Part shown: positions 11,756 to 24,030 of the stretch, one piece after another
Numbering within the stretch: position 1 is the first letter of the stretch
How the letters are laid out: the number at the start of each line of letters is the position of its first letter
Assembly (NCBI GenBank): GCA_026724425.1
Contig: JAIUCV010000019.1
Location: forward strand, 9,319,141-9,383,140
Source of the DNA: Erythrophleum ivorense
Taxonomy: Eukaryota; Streptophyta; Magnoliopsida; Fabales; Fabaceae
Direction: 5' to 3'
DNA length: 64,000 bases
Made by a program: the position numbers and the translations under genes
The notes under the pieces: generated by a model
What the model saw: the letters and a program-made list of their open reading frames with translations, nothing else
Database searches by the model: none
Told to the model about the DNA's origin: nothing

Positions 11756-14700
11756 TATAACGACTCTAATTTTTAATTACAGTGAGTATACTTAATTAAG
11801 TGGTTAATTATCATAAATCAAGGGTTAAAGTCAATACAATCAATTACATTAGGAAAAGAGTGGGGAATTTGAACTTTGATATCATTAGGGTCATTAGCTA
11901 AGCAACCACAACTAATTAAATTTACAAGTGATCATAATTATCATTTAAAACCTTTGATTTATTTTGCTACTGATTTCAACTCACAAAAACTTGTTATAAA
12001 TATTCCTAGGTCTTTGCACAACATTATCATAGCAAATTTCAAGGTTTTTAAGTCAAAAATAAAAGTTTAGAAACTTTTGCTATGACTTGGACCTTTCTCG
12101 TCGAGGCTAAGTTGGTTATTGGAACCCAAAAACCAAGTTTCACATCTTGCGCTGTGGCCTAAGATTTTTGCCCCAGGTGAAGTTACTCTCGAGTTTAGCT
12201 TGTCACATTATGCGCTAGTTGGACCTTTGCCACGGTGGGCCTATGTGGCACTGCGACGGAAAACACCTTGGAACTTACTGTAACAAATTTTTTAATTCGC
12301 ACCATGGTAAAACTAGCTACTGGAACACTCATTTTTTGATTTTATCGATTTATGTTGTGGCTAAAAATTTTGTGCTGCAGTGAGGTTACTCTCTGTTACC
12401 TTTCTTGGGCAACTTTTTCATTTTGCGCCATGGCAAGACATCTCGTACCACAACGTGCCTCACCTCTGCCTGACCCTTGGCAGCAACTCAGCCCATTTTA
12501 GCCGCGGCTCAACTACCTCCTGCACTTAAACTTTCCCAATTCCATCCAAAACACTCCAACACTCCTTCCATTAGCTTATTAACGTCGTTCTACCTTAATT
12601 TGTAAAGCTCTAATAACTTTCATCTACCTGATTTACCTAACTTACCTATCATTACTAATTCAAGACTCTCCTTGGGCAACTTTTTCATTTTGCGCCACAG
12701 CGAGACACCTTACGCTGCAGCGTTCCTTACCTTTGCTTTACACCTAGTAGCGACTTAGCCCATTTTGGCTGTGGCTCAACTACTTCTTGCACCTAAACTC
12801 TTCTAATTTCATCCCAAACACTCCAACGCTCCTTCCATTGGCTTCTTAAGGTCGTTCTATCTTAATTTGTGAGACTCTAATAGTTTTCATCTACTTGATT
12901 TACCCAACTCACCTATCATTACTAATTCAAGACTTATGTGTTAATTTCTACTCATCTAACTGCCATATATCAGTAAGTTCAAAGATTAATGACAGTAAAG
13001 GATTCATAAACTACCAACATTATCACTCAAACATAATTCCATTAGAGGTTTCATACATCACTAATTTAAGTCAACATCCAATATACCGCATGATTACATT
13101 TCCCAAATAGCAAACCATATCATATGATCAACAAGGTTTCATATTAGTCAATCCCCATTTCATGGCAGCAAAAATGATTCAATTACACATATCCACAGGG
13201 CTAATGCTAAATGGCCATACGACATTAAGTCATTCATCAATTATTAGTCAATTACAACCACAAGTGTTCAATCCCACAGTGATTACATTACATAACCAGT
13301 CCCTATGCTTAGCAATTCATGATGCAATGTGACAATACACAAAACTAATTTTCTTGTTACACAAACCAATTTGACAAGGCTTTTAAACCTGTGTACTACC
13401 AAACCATACATTACGCTTTCATTAATTTCTTTTTGCCACTAAGAGATCCGGTCCCCGAAAATGTTAGCCTACAATTGGGGTAAGATATACAATCTTAGTA
13501 ACAAGAAGCTAATTCCATATATATATATATATGTATAGATTAATCAACATAATGCAATTATATAGAAAACATACCAAAGGAATCAATATCATCAGCAAAT
13601 GAACTAGTTAGACTATTAGTAACTACCATCCCATACTAGTAATCACATACAATATGTTAAAGACTACTAACACCAGGAGAGACCCATCTATGGTACCAAC
13701 TCCCCAATGAGCACAATTTGGGCTCAGTACATTCAGAGGTCCAATCACAACCCATGCCCGATCCAAGCACGATGCACAGGTGGTAGCCACACCACAGTTC
13801 CATCATAGACTCACAAGATCCAATCATAACACAATTTAAATAGCTAACTAATTATTTAGCATTTTAAAATCATACACGCATAGCAAATATCATATCAAAA
13901 TGAGCATATACATGGAATTAGAAAATTAACCCCAGTTACCTCAATAAAGCCAGTTACTCTTTCTTAAGCTACCATCATGATTCAAATGCACACCAAGCTT
14001 AAGATAAGCATAGTTATCATTATTTCTAACAACAAATTAGATACCCAAAGAGTTAAATTACTAATGACTACCTAAATGTTACTTACCTAACCTCCAATAG
14101 ATTTAAATTTCGAGTTCTAGCTTCCCCATACTAGAAACTACCATAGTTCACTCCAATTTATGGGTAATTTCGCATAAAACTAAAGCCCATATCATAAGTC
14201 GACTATAGGGGTCTCAAACTAGCAAAAAATACATCAAAATAGGAAGATGATACTTACCCAACAACACTTATAGCCTCTACTTCCGAAAATCTACCATGGA
14301 AGCACCAGAAACAAGTTTTAGCTTTGGATGGAAGTTAAAAATGCTCAAAATGAAAAACTAATCAGTTCAAATTGAAGAGGAAGAAGAGAGGATTAGGTTA
14401 TATATAAGTTACCTTGGCTAAATCTTGCTCAAGGAGTGAGAAATAATGGAATTTTATTGCTAACCTTGGCCTCCCCTTTGGACCTTTGAAATTTCGATTT
14501 GCCTCTTGTGTTTTTTGCAAAATGGAAAGGGAAGACTAAAGAAACTTAGGGTTTATATGGGTTATGGGCTGACCCAATGGCCCAAAATCCAAGTGGGTTC
14601 AATTATATGCTTGTTGGGCTATGGATTATATGATTACATGGGTCATATATGAGAGTTGGGCCTAAATAAAAAGGTCTATTAACATTTTGGTCTGTACAAT

Positions 14701-14965
14701 TAAATATTAGGCCTCTAAGAAATAGAATTAGAACTCTCTAAGGTTAAGATTGGACTTCTACACTTAACCCAAAGTAATAATTAAATTAATTATAAGGTCT
14801 AATTTAATATCCTCCTGTCTTAATTAATTTTTTTAATTAAACTTATATTAACAATTTAGTCCTCCATAAGTTCCTCCTCCCTTTTCCACTTACTTAGTTT
14901 TTCTAATTACTTAGATTAATTCTTTAATCATCATTATTATCCTCAATTAATTTTAAAGTGTTACA
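11756..14965 (-). mobile_element. Solo LTR, about 3.2 kb, gypsy type, minus orientation
   Basis: On the minus strand the element begins TGTAACACTTT and ends GTCGTTATA, the TGTAAC...GTTACA-like termini of large plant gypsy LTRs. A perfect 5-bp duplication, TTTCT, flanks it (11751-11755 and 14966-14970). No coding sequence, primer-binding site or second LTR lies inside, so this is a single LTR left after recombination. It contains a 267-bp tandem duplication (12404-12935) and several GC-rich short palindromes, such as GCCGCGG and CTGCAG, in an AT-rich background. Confidence 0.82.
12404..12935. repeat. 267-bp tandem duplication inside the solo LTR
   Basis: Two adjacent copies (about 12404-12670 and 12671-12935) each begin CTTGGGCAACTTTTTCATTT and end with the block around CATTACTAATTCAAGACT. 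They are diverged by scattered substitutions. A weaker similarity between about 12150 and 12355 suggests further, older internal duplication. Confidence 0.85.
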
Positions 14966-14970
14966 TTTCT

Positions 14971-15368
14971 ACCTTTACTGGAGAATAACTAATGCAATTT
15001 TAGAAATTCCTTGAAGCAAAAATGCCTTCCTCATCATTAATATGTTTGCTTGCAGTAATTGTGGCCTCTCGGGAGAATTGATGACTGCATCAAGGATGCA
15101 CTTGCTAGTACTAGTACATCTGAGAATTCTTAATTGGTTAGTTTAAATAGCCCCAGACTCTGGAACAAAGGAGTATCCCGAACCTACATTGAGGTATTGA
15201 TGGCCATTCTCAAATATCGCAGAACAAAATGGGATACGATGAGATAGAATGTAATAGAAACAAAGACACGGGGAACGGGTTGCCTACTCTTAATAGTCAA
15301 AGCGAACCCTTTCATTCCGAATTAAAGAATTCGGAATGAATCAAATCTCCCCAAGTACGATTTGAACG
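14971..15368. other. Plastid-derived insert (NUPT) including a truncated trnN-GUU end
   Basis: The sequence is not AT-rich repeat but reads like the plastid inverted-repeat spacer next to trnN-GUU. It has a perfect 13-bp-stem hairpin (15311-15340) followed by CTCCCCAAGTACGATTTGAAC (15347-15367). That matches the minus-strand acceptor/T-arm of tRNA-Asn with about two mismatches, and the rest of the tRNA is missing. Identification of the upstream spacer is from memory of plastomes, not a search. The insert starts within a few bases of the right target-site duplication of the neighbouring solo LTR. The tRNA remnant cannot be functional. Confidence 0.75.
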
Positions 15369-17336
15369 GGAAAAAATAGATAAGGCTATGCCAAGTTGAG
15401 TTACATATATTAACAGGTTCATAGAAGATGTCCAAAAAGCTATTAAAGCATGTTCAAATTTAGGCCTTCACGACAATGTGAAAGATGTAAAACAATATGT
15501 AACAAATCATATTTATAATAGAATAGTACTTATTTATTGGAGCATTACTATTTTTTCATTATCATTTGTATTACATCCAAGGTTCTTGGAATGATTTTTA
15601 GTGCATGTACTAAACTTAATTTGGGTCATAATGCAAGGTGGTGTATCTTATATTGATAAGTTATTCCTACAAGTAAGATCATATTTATGCAATAATGTGT
15701 CTTGTAAGACATGAGATTGTCCTAAATTTGTCTTTCTTCCTTTTAGTGCGAATAGTCTTTAACTAGTATAAAAGTTAACTAGGTGCCAACTAGGCCCACA
15801 ATATCAACTAAATATTATAATAAATTAAACACTATCAACTAATCCATTAATATTCTTGCTAAAAGTTTCCTCAATTGATCATTGTTCATTGTTAATTATC
15901 TAAGCTCATAAGTGTGCTATACTATTTTCCCTAAATCATCACTACTCAGTACTAATCATTATCAACTAAATCCTTAAATTGACATTGTTCATCACTAAGT
16001 TGGTAAATATGCTAAGCTAGAATTTCTCAATCTACACTATTCACCTCAATCTAGGCTATTCTCAACATGATTCATTAACTAATTTCCTAAGTTGACACTA
16101 CTTCCTTATTCATCACTATTGTCTAATTCTCAAATTCAACATTGTTAAATTACTAAGTTCTTAATGGCTAACTTCATTGTACTATATATGTGCCTTATCC
16201 AACCTTTAAAAAAACACAAATATCTTATCCACCTTTAAAAAGTCACTTTATATGGGAACTGGTAGCCTCCCTATGTAATCCTATCTTACTTCTTGTTATG
16301 ATTAAAAGCAACTATCCTATAGGATGATGCGTGTCACCTAGGGGGTACATGCCATTTAAGGCAATTGTCTTGTGTAAAAACCTTTATCATGTTTCTATGT
16401 TTATACTATTTTGCCTTATAGGAAATGGTACTTATATAGTAGTAGACTGCCTAAAGTCAGAACAACTAGAGCTAACTTATTTCTATATACTTTTGGTAGA
16501 TATGCTCGATTATACAGGCCTTGAATGTCTAGGAAAGTTTAAAGGTGGTTTTCCTAATGCATTAGGAATAAGTGGAACTTGGAAGATAGGGTTTTGCCTT
16601 ATATTTGGACCCTTTGTCTATCGTAACATGAGTTGGCATCTCTACTAGCTTTTTCTAATCAATAGCTTTTTTATGCTACTAATCTTGTATAAATCTTCAC
16701 AACATTTTTTCTATAATGCATTTTGCAATTGGGTAAGTTGTATTAAAAATTATATCTTTGAAAAGGTGTATTTTACAACTTGAAAATATTCGTTTCATAA
16801 ATAGGTTGTGCTTTTTGGAAAGGAAGTATCTTTAATTAATCCTTATAGAAGGGCATACCCTTTTTTATTCAAAATTTGTTTCAAAAGTTTGGTGGGTTGT
16901 TATGAACCTTTTTTTCTTGGACTTTTGGTACTTAAACAAAGGTACCTTGATCACAATGCTTGCTTAAGGCTTCTAGTCTCGTCGAGGTCATAGCAAAAGT
17001 AGTGTGCATTTTTTTTCTTAGAAGCAAATGCTATTTGAAACTTGAATTTCCTTGGTAGAAAATATCATTTTCAGAATTTGATCAATACGATCAAAATATG
17101 GCTCATATTTTTTGAAGTATTTGAATTAATGAAATTCTTCCAAAAGGAAGGTGTGAAAAAGCAATTATTTGGAAGTAATTTTTGTTAAAACTTTAAAAGA
17201 TAAGTTGAACATAACCTTTTGTCAAGGCTAAAAAAATAGTTTTAAAGTATGGTTTTCAAAGAGGTAAAAATATTGCAAAGAAACATTAGGATTGTAAGCA
17301 TTAAAGAATGTAAGTTAGTATAATTTTTCCTATGAT

Positions 17337-17625
17337 AAGCAAGGTTGTCCTTCTTGCGTCAAGTGTTCATATAATGCTATGGTTCTCTTATTTCAGGCTA
17401 GGTTATCCTTCTTGTTTGCCCTTATCCTTTTTAAGGGCAAGGTTGTCCTTCTTTACCCGTAATATATAATTTTCCTATAACAAGTTAAATTGTCTATATC
17501 ACCTATGATATTAAACATGATTTTCTTATAATAGGTGGGGTTATCTATCTTGCTTATGATAAATCTATAATTATACAATATTTTTTATAGGTGGGGTTGT
17601 CCCTCTTGCCCGTGGTATAAACTTA
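17337..17625. repeat. Degenerate minisatellite, about 50-bp unit, six copies
   Basis: A core like GGTTGTCCTTCTTGCC recurs at about 17343, 17399, 17443, 17487, 17537 and 17593, with spacers of 44-56 bp that often contain TATGATAA or CTTATAATAGG. The array is non-coding and probably belongs to an old LTR. Confidence 0.7.
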
Positions 17626-18929
17626 TTATGTGATTAATCCATCATTTTCAAACTTCATAATAAAAAATAAAATAGCAATTTAACCAATATAAACATAAAA
17701 GATCATGTAAATTCATATCCAATAATGATAAAATCAACTTCATAATTAAAAACTACTAAACTACTATATTAAAGTTAAGAACTTACTACTTATTTTGTCT
17801 TTTTCCCAACGTGGTTAAGTAGAAGAAGATTATCCTATTTGTCTATTGCAATCCTTCAAAAGAAAATGGTGAAAGAAAGTTAAGATGCCTTTACATGGTG
17901 CACCAAAATGTTTAGGGTTGGGATCATGATTAAGGATAAAGGAGGATAATGAAGAGAGAGTGAGAAGGTGAGAAAGAGAGAGATGATAATTTGTATTAAG
18001 AGATTTAAAGAGATAGAGATAAAATGGCAAAGTAAAGACTATTAAGCTTAATGAAACCAAAACTTTGTGATGCTTGCTCTATATGTGTTTAAGTGAAGGT
18101 GAAAATAATGTTGATTTTGTTCCTCTAGCCTAGCTATAAAGGTCTCTATTTATAAGTTTTATAGGCGATAAGTTGATGATGACAGTCAAACCAAGTTGCC
18201 TAATAAAGTTCTAATATTTCCAAAATTAAACCTTTAAATAAATTAATATAAGGTGAAGTAAATAATAGAAAATATTTAAATGATGATTTCATAAAGTTTT
18301 AAATGCAAGGAAAATTGAAAATTTTATTATAAATATAATGAAATTTTATGAGCTCAATTTGGAATGTAATATGAATTTTTAAGAATTTCTAAAAATTAAT
18401 TAGAAAAAACTAAATAATAAAGTTAAGTAATAAATACTTAAAAAAGAAATTAAACTACTTGAACCTTTAGAGTCCTAAAAATATATGAAAATTATTTGGG
18501 AAAAAATATTTAGATAAGTTTATTGGTTAAAATATAATTATTAAAAATTTAAGTTCTACTAGGACCAAATGACAATTTTTCCTATAGTCAAACTAGGATT
18601 TTTCTTGAAATTAAAATAGTAAAGTTAAGAAGATATTTTTATATAAAAATAACTATATCAACGATTAAAATAACTTTAATAACTAGAGCTTCTAGCAAAT
18701 CAAAGGCTAGAACAAGGAAACTCAAGTCAATTCTATGCTTCTATGACAAGCCTCTTGAATCTACAAAATGTTAAGAGAAAGACATTTTCAAGTGGAAGAA
18801 ATGGGAAGCTTATTGAGGAAACCATAACCTTTTTTTTTCTTTTCTATAAATACCTCTTTATTATTATTATAATTGCACACAAACTTCCATTCCCTTATTT
18901 TGCCAAAATTAAGTGTATGTGTGCATGTG

Positions 18930-18930
18930 C

Positions 18931-18961
<31 letters not shown>

Positions 18962-18962
18962 C
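18930..18962. repeat. Compound (GT)n(GA)n microsatellite
   Basis: A run of GT dinucleotides passes directly into GA dinucleotides and ends in GCAT. It is preceded by an imperfect TGTGCATGTGC stretch. Confidence 0.9.
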
Positions 18963-20096
18963 ATAGGTAGAAGAGAAGAAGAAGGAGAAGAAAAAAGAGA
19001 GACATAGAAAAGAAGAAGAACTTGGAGAAATAGGTAAAAATGCACCTCTTGAGTTAAGATATGGATAGTTTAGTTTATTTCTTCATCTTCATCTTCTTCC
19101 CCCCTCCATTTTTCTTAGAAAAATCATGGAAGCTTATGGGTGCTTGAATGGTTAAGTTAAATTATAGCTTATGCTCTTAGAATCATTATTATGGGCTTAG
19201 GTTATTCATCTTACTTCATAAATGAAGAGGTTTTAGGGCTAGTTACGAAAAGAGAAAACCATGGAAGATTATGGAGTTATGAAATTCGTGCATGAATTCC
19301 ATCATCCATCCTCACTCTTTAATATTATTTGGTTGTATGTTATTGATAAAAAGGTAAAGAATCATGTTAAGATGAATCTTAATGGAAAGAATGGATTCAG
19401 AACTCAAAGCCATGAAGAAATGGTGGATTTTCATAAAACCAAGGGTCACAGACATGGCCAAGCCATAAAGCTCAACATGGTTGTGCCACGCACCTTTTCT
19501 CACCCCCAACTGTACCTTACATAGCAAGGCCATATAGGGGCAAGGGTGATGAGAATCAAAGAGGAGTCATCCAAACATCAAAGAATTTATTACATATTTA
19601 TGGAGATCCATTAACAAGAACAAGAGATAAAAGAATGAAATAAGCTTTGAATCGATTACTTAAAGAAGTATGGACAAAACAAACTTATAAACATCATTTA
19701 AATATGTGATCAAGGTTGAGATTAAGGTTGGAATGCATTACAACACTTATTTGATAGTATAGTCTTGTTACATCTTTATATGGGCTAAACATTACCTTTT
19801 ATTTAAGCCCATAGGTTTAGTTTTATGCTTTTCTTGGGGGTAAAAAATGGGCTTATAGATTACTAATCCTACTTGGGCTAGGAATCCATACTACTTTAGG
19901 CCTTTTTAACTTTAGTCCATTAATTATTAGGGTTTTAATTATTATCATATATATAATGGCTATTAAGATTTTCTAATTGTTTCCATATATATATATAGTG
20001 GCATGAAAATTACATTCAGAAAACTTTGAATGAATTAAACGTGAATTTCAAAGAATGTGAACTATTTTCTCTTAGTTCATCCATGATCTATTATCA

Positions 20097-20860
20097 TTGT
20101 TTTAAAAATCAGATTAAATCGACTAGTTCAACCGATCAGATCAAGAATTGATCCCTGGTATGATTTAATCAACCCCTAAAATCAAATAGGCTTAGAACTA
20201 GTCAATAACCAGTAAAAACTAAGAAAATCAATAAGGTTACAATTTAATCAGTTTTGGAAATTGTTTTGCAAAAGTAGCAACAAAGATTCAAACACACAAC
20301 CCTCTACTAAGTACCAAGCTTTTTTACTTTTTTGGCATCTGAACCACAAGTTTGCTTCAATAATATTACACATTTTTTAATATAAATGTCTCAATGAAAT
20401 AATATAATAAATAATTATACATATCATATATGTAATATATAAAAATATCTAAACTAATATATACCATTTATAATATATTTCTAATTTGGTTAAACTATTT
20501 TCATTTGATAAATTATTTTTTTTTTCTAATTTGTGATTTTTCAACACTTTTTTTAATGATAAGTGAAATTTTAATATAATTTGGGAATCCCAAAAACTCA
20601 AAATTAAATACTCTTAAATTTTAATCATGAGTTATTTTTATTTTTTAATTAAAAATAATCTCTCAAACATTTTAAGAAACACAAAATTAATAATTAAATA
20701 TTTCAAAAAATTTATTATTTATTTATTATATTAAAATTTTAATATATAAAATTTAAGAAATATATATTTAATTATCATTAATTCAATCACGATCTGATCA
20801 TTGAACTGTGATTCAATACTTTCACTAATTCAATGATTAGTCCGATTTTAAAAACATGAG
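20097..20860. mobile_element. Mutator-type MITE, 764 bp
   Basis: A perfect 9-bp target-site duplication, CTATTATCA, flanks the element (20088-20096 and 20861-20869), the length typical of MULEs. The ends are imperfect inverted repeats: GTTTTAAAAATCAGATTAA at the left and, on the minus strand, GTTTTTAAAATCGGACTAA at the right. The interior is AT-rich and non-coding. Confidence 0.85.
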
Positions 20861-21295
20861 CTATTATCAAATTTATCCAAGATTTCTATCTTTGTCACAT
20901 TCAATCATAAGGTTAGGGCTCTTTGAACATTTTTTCTAAAGGTTTTAATCTTCTTTCCAATTTGATTTTCTAGCTTTCTAGAGGTTCAATTTAATCTCAT
21001 ATGGGTTTAAGGCACTTGTTGTCTAAAAGGTTAACATCAGTTGATATCAGAGCTTGCTTCTAAAAATTAGGTTTTTTCTTATTGCTCTTTTAAATTGTTG
21101 TTTTTTTTCCTTAGATCTAAATTCTTATTTCTTTCTTTAGTTTTTCCTTATTTGAGGGTTTCTTCATCTTTCTTGATCGCTTTTTTCTTCCTTAGTTTAT
21201 TAAAAATAATTTCGTAAAAAATGGAGAATAAAAAAAGACAAAAAGATAAAAATTTTAAAAAGAAAAGAAAAGAAAATGAATGCTCAATCATAATT

Positions 21296-21545
21296 GGAAA
21301 TTACTTATGGATGAGAAAGTTTTTTTTTATCAATTCAACATTTCCAAGGAAATTAGAATTATTTGTGGGTAAAAAAGCTTTCTTATTTATCAATTTAACT
21401 TTTTTCAAGGAAATAAGAATTACTTGTGGATGAGAAAGTTTACTTTTCTTTTTATCAATTTTACTTCTCTAAGGAAATCAAACTAATTGTGGATGAAGAA
21501 ATTTCCCTTAAAAAAGAAGAAGAAAATCTTTCCTTTTAATATCGA
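21296..21545. repeat. Degenerate tandem repeat, about 62-bp unit, four copies
   Basis: The phrase AATTACTTGTGGATGAGAAA recurs in varied form at about 21298, 21355, 21418 and 21483. Each copy is followed by a T-rich stretch, TATCAATTTAACTT and AAGGAAAT. The array lies in the leader of the retroelement relic, between its primer-binding site and gag fragment. Confidence 0.7.
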
Positions 21546-21959
21546 TAAGTAATCTTTCATTTTTTAATCAAAGTTTCCTTTTAATTTTGGAGTGTGTTAT
21601 TTTCTTTATTGTTAATTTTTTATTATCATTTGATTTTTTGCTCTTGGCTTCTTTAAGTTGCACTCTCTATTAGTTTGGTATAGCTTTTGGTTTTTATGTT
21701 TCAATTGCCTCATTTAGCTTATGCTTATCTTTGTTTTTTGTTACTTTACTCATTTTGCTTCTAGAGTTTCTTGAACTTTACTTGTGTTGAACATTGCGAT
21801 ATTGGGTTTTTGAAGTGAATTCTCAAATAGTTCTAAATAGAACTTTGAAAAAGGCATGGAGGTAAAAGGCAATAATGGTGAGTTTAATATTAAGAAAAGC
21901 CAAAATAAGAGTGAAACATGAGTATGAATAACCTCATTTGAGTGTAACAACAAAAAAAA

Positions 21960-22175
21960 GTGTTGTGGTTTTTTGTCTTTTTAATACTAAGTTTTGTAGA
22001 TTCATTATCATGGTTTCAAAAAGACAAGGGGGACAGAACAATCACAAAACAAGATGATTCATTTGAGTTGCGAACTATGCAACAACAATTTGAGAAAATA
22101 ACTATTATGTACAATAAGTTGAAGGATCATTTAGAAAAACAAGCTACTAAGTTGTCAGAAATAAGGAGAATATAG
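21960..22175 (+). pseudogene. Gag N-terminal fragment of a Ty3/gypsy element
   Basis: The frame encodes LRTMQQQFEKITIMYNKLKD followed by an HLEKQ-T-L segment. This has the same layout as the N-terminus of the gypsy Gag at 63.5 kb in this window (KAMQQQFEHLNVVLGGIRDR, then MDKQDTMIVNL). Only about 40 residues are alignable and no downstream Gag domain follows in frame, so it is a relic. The first 20 residues of the open frame are probably not part of the original protein. Confidence 0.6.
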
Positions 22176-23011
22176 TCATCAAGGGGCATGGATCATGATA
22201 AAGTAAAATATAGAAGGCTGAATAAAGGAGAAAATAATAGGAGACTGTATAGGAAAAATAATATCTTTGACATTAGGTACTTCTAATTTATGGTAAGGCT
22301 TAAAGGGCAAGTAAATAAACATAAGTAGATTAGTTGAAAAACTTATTTTAGAGCCATATATATTATAGCTTGATAAGAAATTCTTGCGTGGAAATTTATG
22401 AAGTAGTTATTGAATGATTCCAACACAATTTACCTAATAAAAGCTTAAAGAAATTAGTATGAAAGGATTAAATAAATATGTATCTATGCATATAAAAGGT
22501 AACTTGACATAAAGAACATAGATAACTTAGAATTGTACCACATAAGGAACCGTTATGAGCTTAGAACTCTAAAATAAATTAAAGACAATGAGGGAGGCTT
22601 TAATAAGAAAGAAGGTTTGGTAAGATCTATTTGGATTATTTATGATTATATTAATTATTCATATGCATGTGTGGTAAGATCTATTACCCTTATATTACTT
22701 GGCTTGATTGATCATATGAATGATTTAAAAATTTATTAATAAATGTTTGATAGGACAATTTATGAATTTACCATTAAATTTTTGTATGCTTAATTTAAGA
22801 CTTTACTAACATATGCTTGATATGCATGTTTGATTCATGATACTATATGTCTGAATCATTATATGCTTGCACACATGATCCATGACATTTACTTATGTCT
22901 ATATGCCTGGTCTATATCATATAAGTATTGTTAGAATATAATGCCTGTAATAATCAAAAAAAAAATGAAGCTGAAAAATTTTTGAAAATTTAAAATTTTC
23001 TAAATTTGCTA

Positions 23012-23222
23012 GTTATAGCGAGAAATGACCTAGCTATAGCGAATGTACTTATTTGCTATAGCGAGTGCCTTTTAGCTATAGCAAAAATGCTTTTAGCTAT
23101 AAAGAGTGCAGGCATCCCATACAAAAACCACGGAGCTGCTCTCCATAGTGCGCACCATAGCGAAAATAAGAGTCTGGGATTGATACGTGCTCGCCATAGC
23201 GAGGGTTATTCTTCGCTATAGC
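23012..23222. repeat. Phased GCTATAGC palindrome cluster
   Basis: Self-complementary octamers or near-matches start at 23012, 23033, 23055, 23075 and 23095, with steps of 21, 22, 20 and 20 bp. More degenerate copies (CCATAGTG, ACCATAGC, GCCATAGC) follow at about 23143, 23154 and 23193, and another exact copy at 23215. Many are extended to GCTATAGCGAG. The inverted LTR at 38.8 kb has the corresponding cluster. Confidence 0.85.
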
Positions 23223-23938
23223 GAGGGTTAGTTTAGAAAAGTATGAAAAAAGAGAATTTGACTTCTTAAAGTGTCAAAATTCATTCCTTTTCTTTAAACT
23301 GACTTAAGCTTCATCCAAGCACAGAAAAAGGCTTAAGAGAGAGAGGGAAACTAAGGAAAACTAAGAGAGAAGGAGGGAAGCCAAGGAAGAAAGGTAAAAA
23401 CCCTTAAAGATCTCCATACTTCTTCTTCTTAATTTTATTCTTCTCCTTCTAAGCTTCCTTTCCATGGGTTGATGAGTAAGAAAGCTTTGTTCTGACCTAG
23501 AATGAGTAAAAACCCTTGAAAGAAAGTGTGATAAGTTAAAAAATGTAAAGAAACGAGAAGAATAGTTGATGAAATTTTAAGAGAGAGAGAACCTCTAGTT
23601 TCTTATATGCTTTGTAGGATTTGTTATGAAGAACCCCTTATCCTTTGTGAGTAATTGTTTGACTTCCAAGAGAGTAATTCTATGCTCTTTGTTGTGTCTA
23701 GGCTCAATAGAATCTGCTCCATCTAGTTGTGATTGTGAAACAAAGAAGGGAGATGAGAAATTGAAAGGGAAGGCTTGTGTTGGCTAGTAAGGTAACTCTC
23801 AACTCTTCTTGTTGCATTCTTGGATGTGTAATAGTCATTGTATGCTTGTATATATACTTGTATTGTGAGCCATGCCATTTGATGTTGCCTTGATGCATTG
23901 GTACCAATATGCTTATGATATGGATTGTGAAAATTGTT

Positions 23939-24030
23939 CGGGTGAGGTAATGCCAAAAGTCCCTTGAGATGGGTGAGGTGGAGCCAAAAGTCCCAAAACT
24001 CGGGTGAGGCTAGACCAAAAATCCCTAGAA
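23939..24030. repeat. LTR minisatellite, about 31-bp unit, three copies
   Basis: Three adjacent units of 30-32 bp each contain GGGTGAGG, a variable spacer and CCAAAAGTCCC. The same repeat occurs in related LTRs with four copies (37903-38029) and six copies (27952-28140), in inverse orientation. Confidence 0.85.

Larger units (their letters stand above)
15369..18999. other. Intergenic repeat-rich region without recognisable genes
   Basis: Apart from a degenerate minisatellite (17337-17625) and a GT/GA microsatellite (18930-18962), both listed separately, no product is recognisable. A 105-codon plus-strand frame at 16331-16648 has no motif I know. 17800-18230 contains a possible promoter-like CTATTTATAAG box near 18146 and may be part of a decayed LTR. 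Confidence 0.4.
19000..22945 (+). mobile_element. Decayed LTR retrotransposon relic (5' part)
   Basis: TTGATATCAGAGCT at 21041-21054 resembles the initiator-Met primer-binding site, implying that an LTR ends just upstream. A fragment about 950 bp further on (21960-22175) matches the N-terminus of Ty3/gypsy Gag. Boundaries are not defined. The relic is interrupted by a Mutator-type MITE (20097-20860) and ends against the solo LTR at 22946. Sequence at 25602-26155 may be its continuation. Everything here is old and non-functional. Confidence 0.5.

Noticed and set aside
15347..15367. Functional tRNA-Asn gene
   Set aside because: Only the acceptor/T-arm part is present, with mismatches; the anticodon and D arms are missing.
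16331..16648. 105-codon frame
   Set aside because: No recognisable domain; Tyr/Leu/Phe-rich composition as expected from AT-rich DNA.
18788..19045. 85-codon minus-strand frame with Ser/Leu/His-Thr runs
   Set aside because: It is the translation of the GT/GA microsatellite and neighbouring purine-rich tract.
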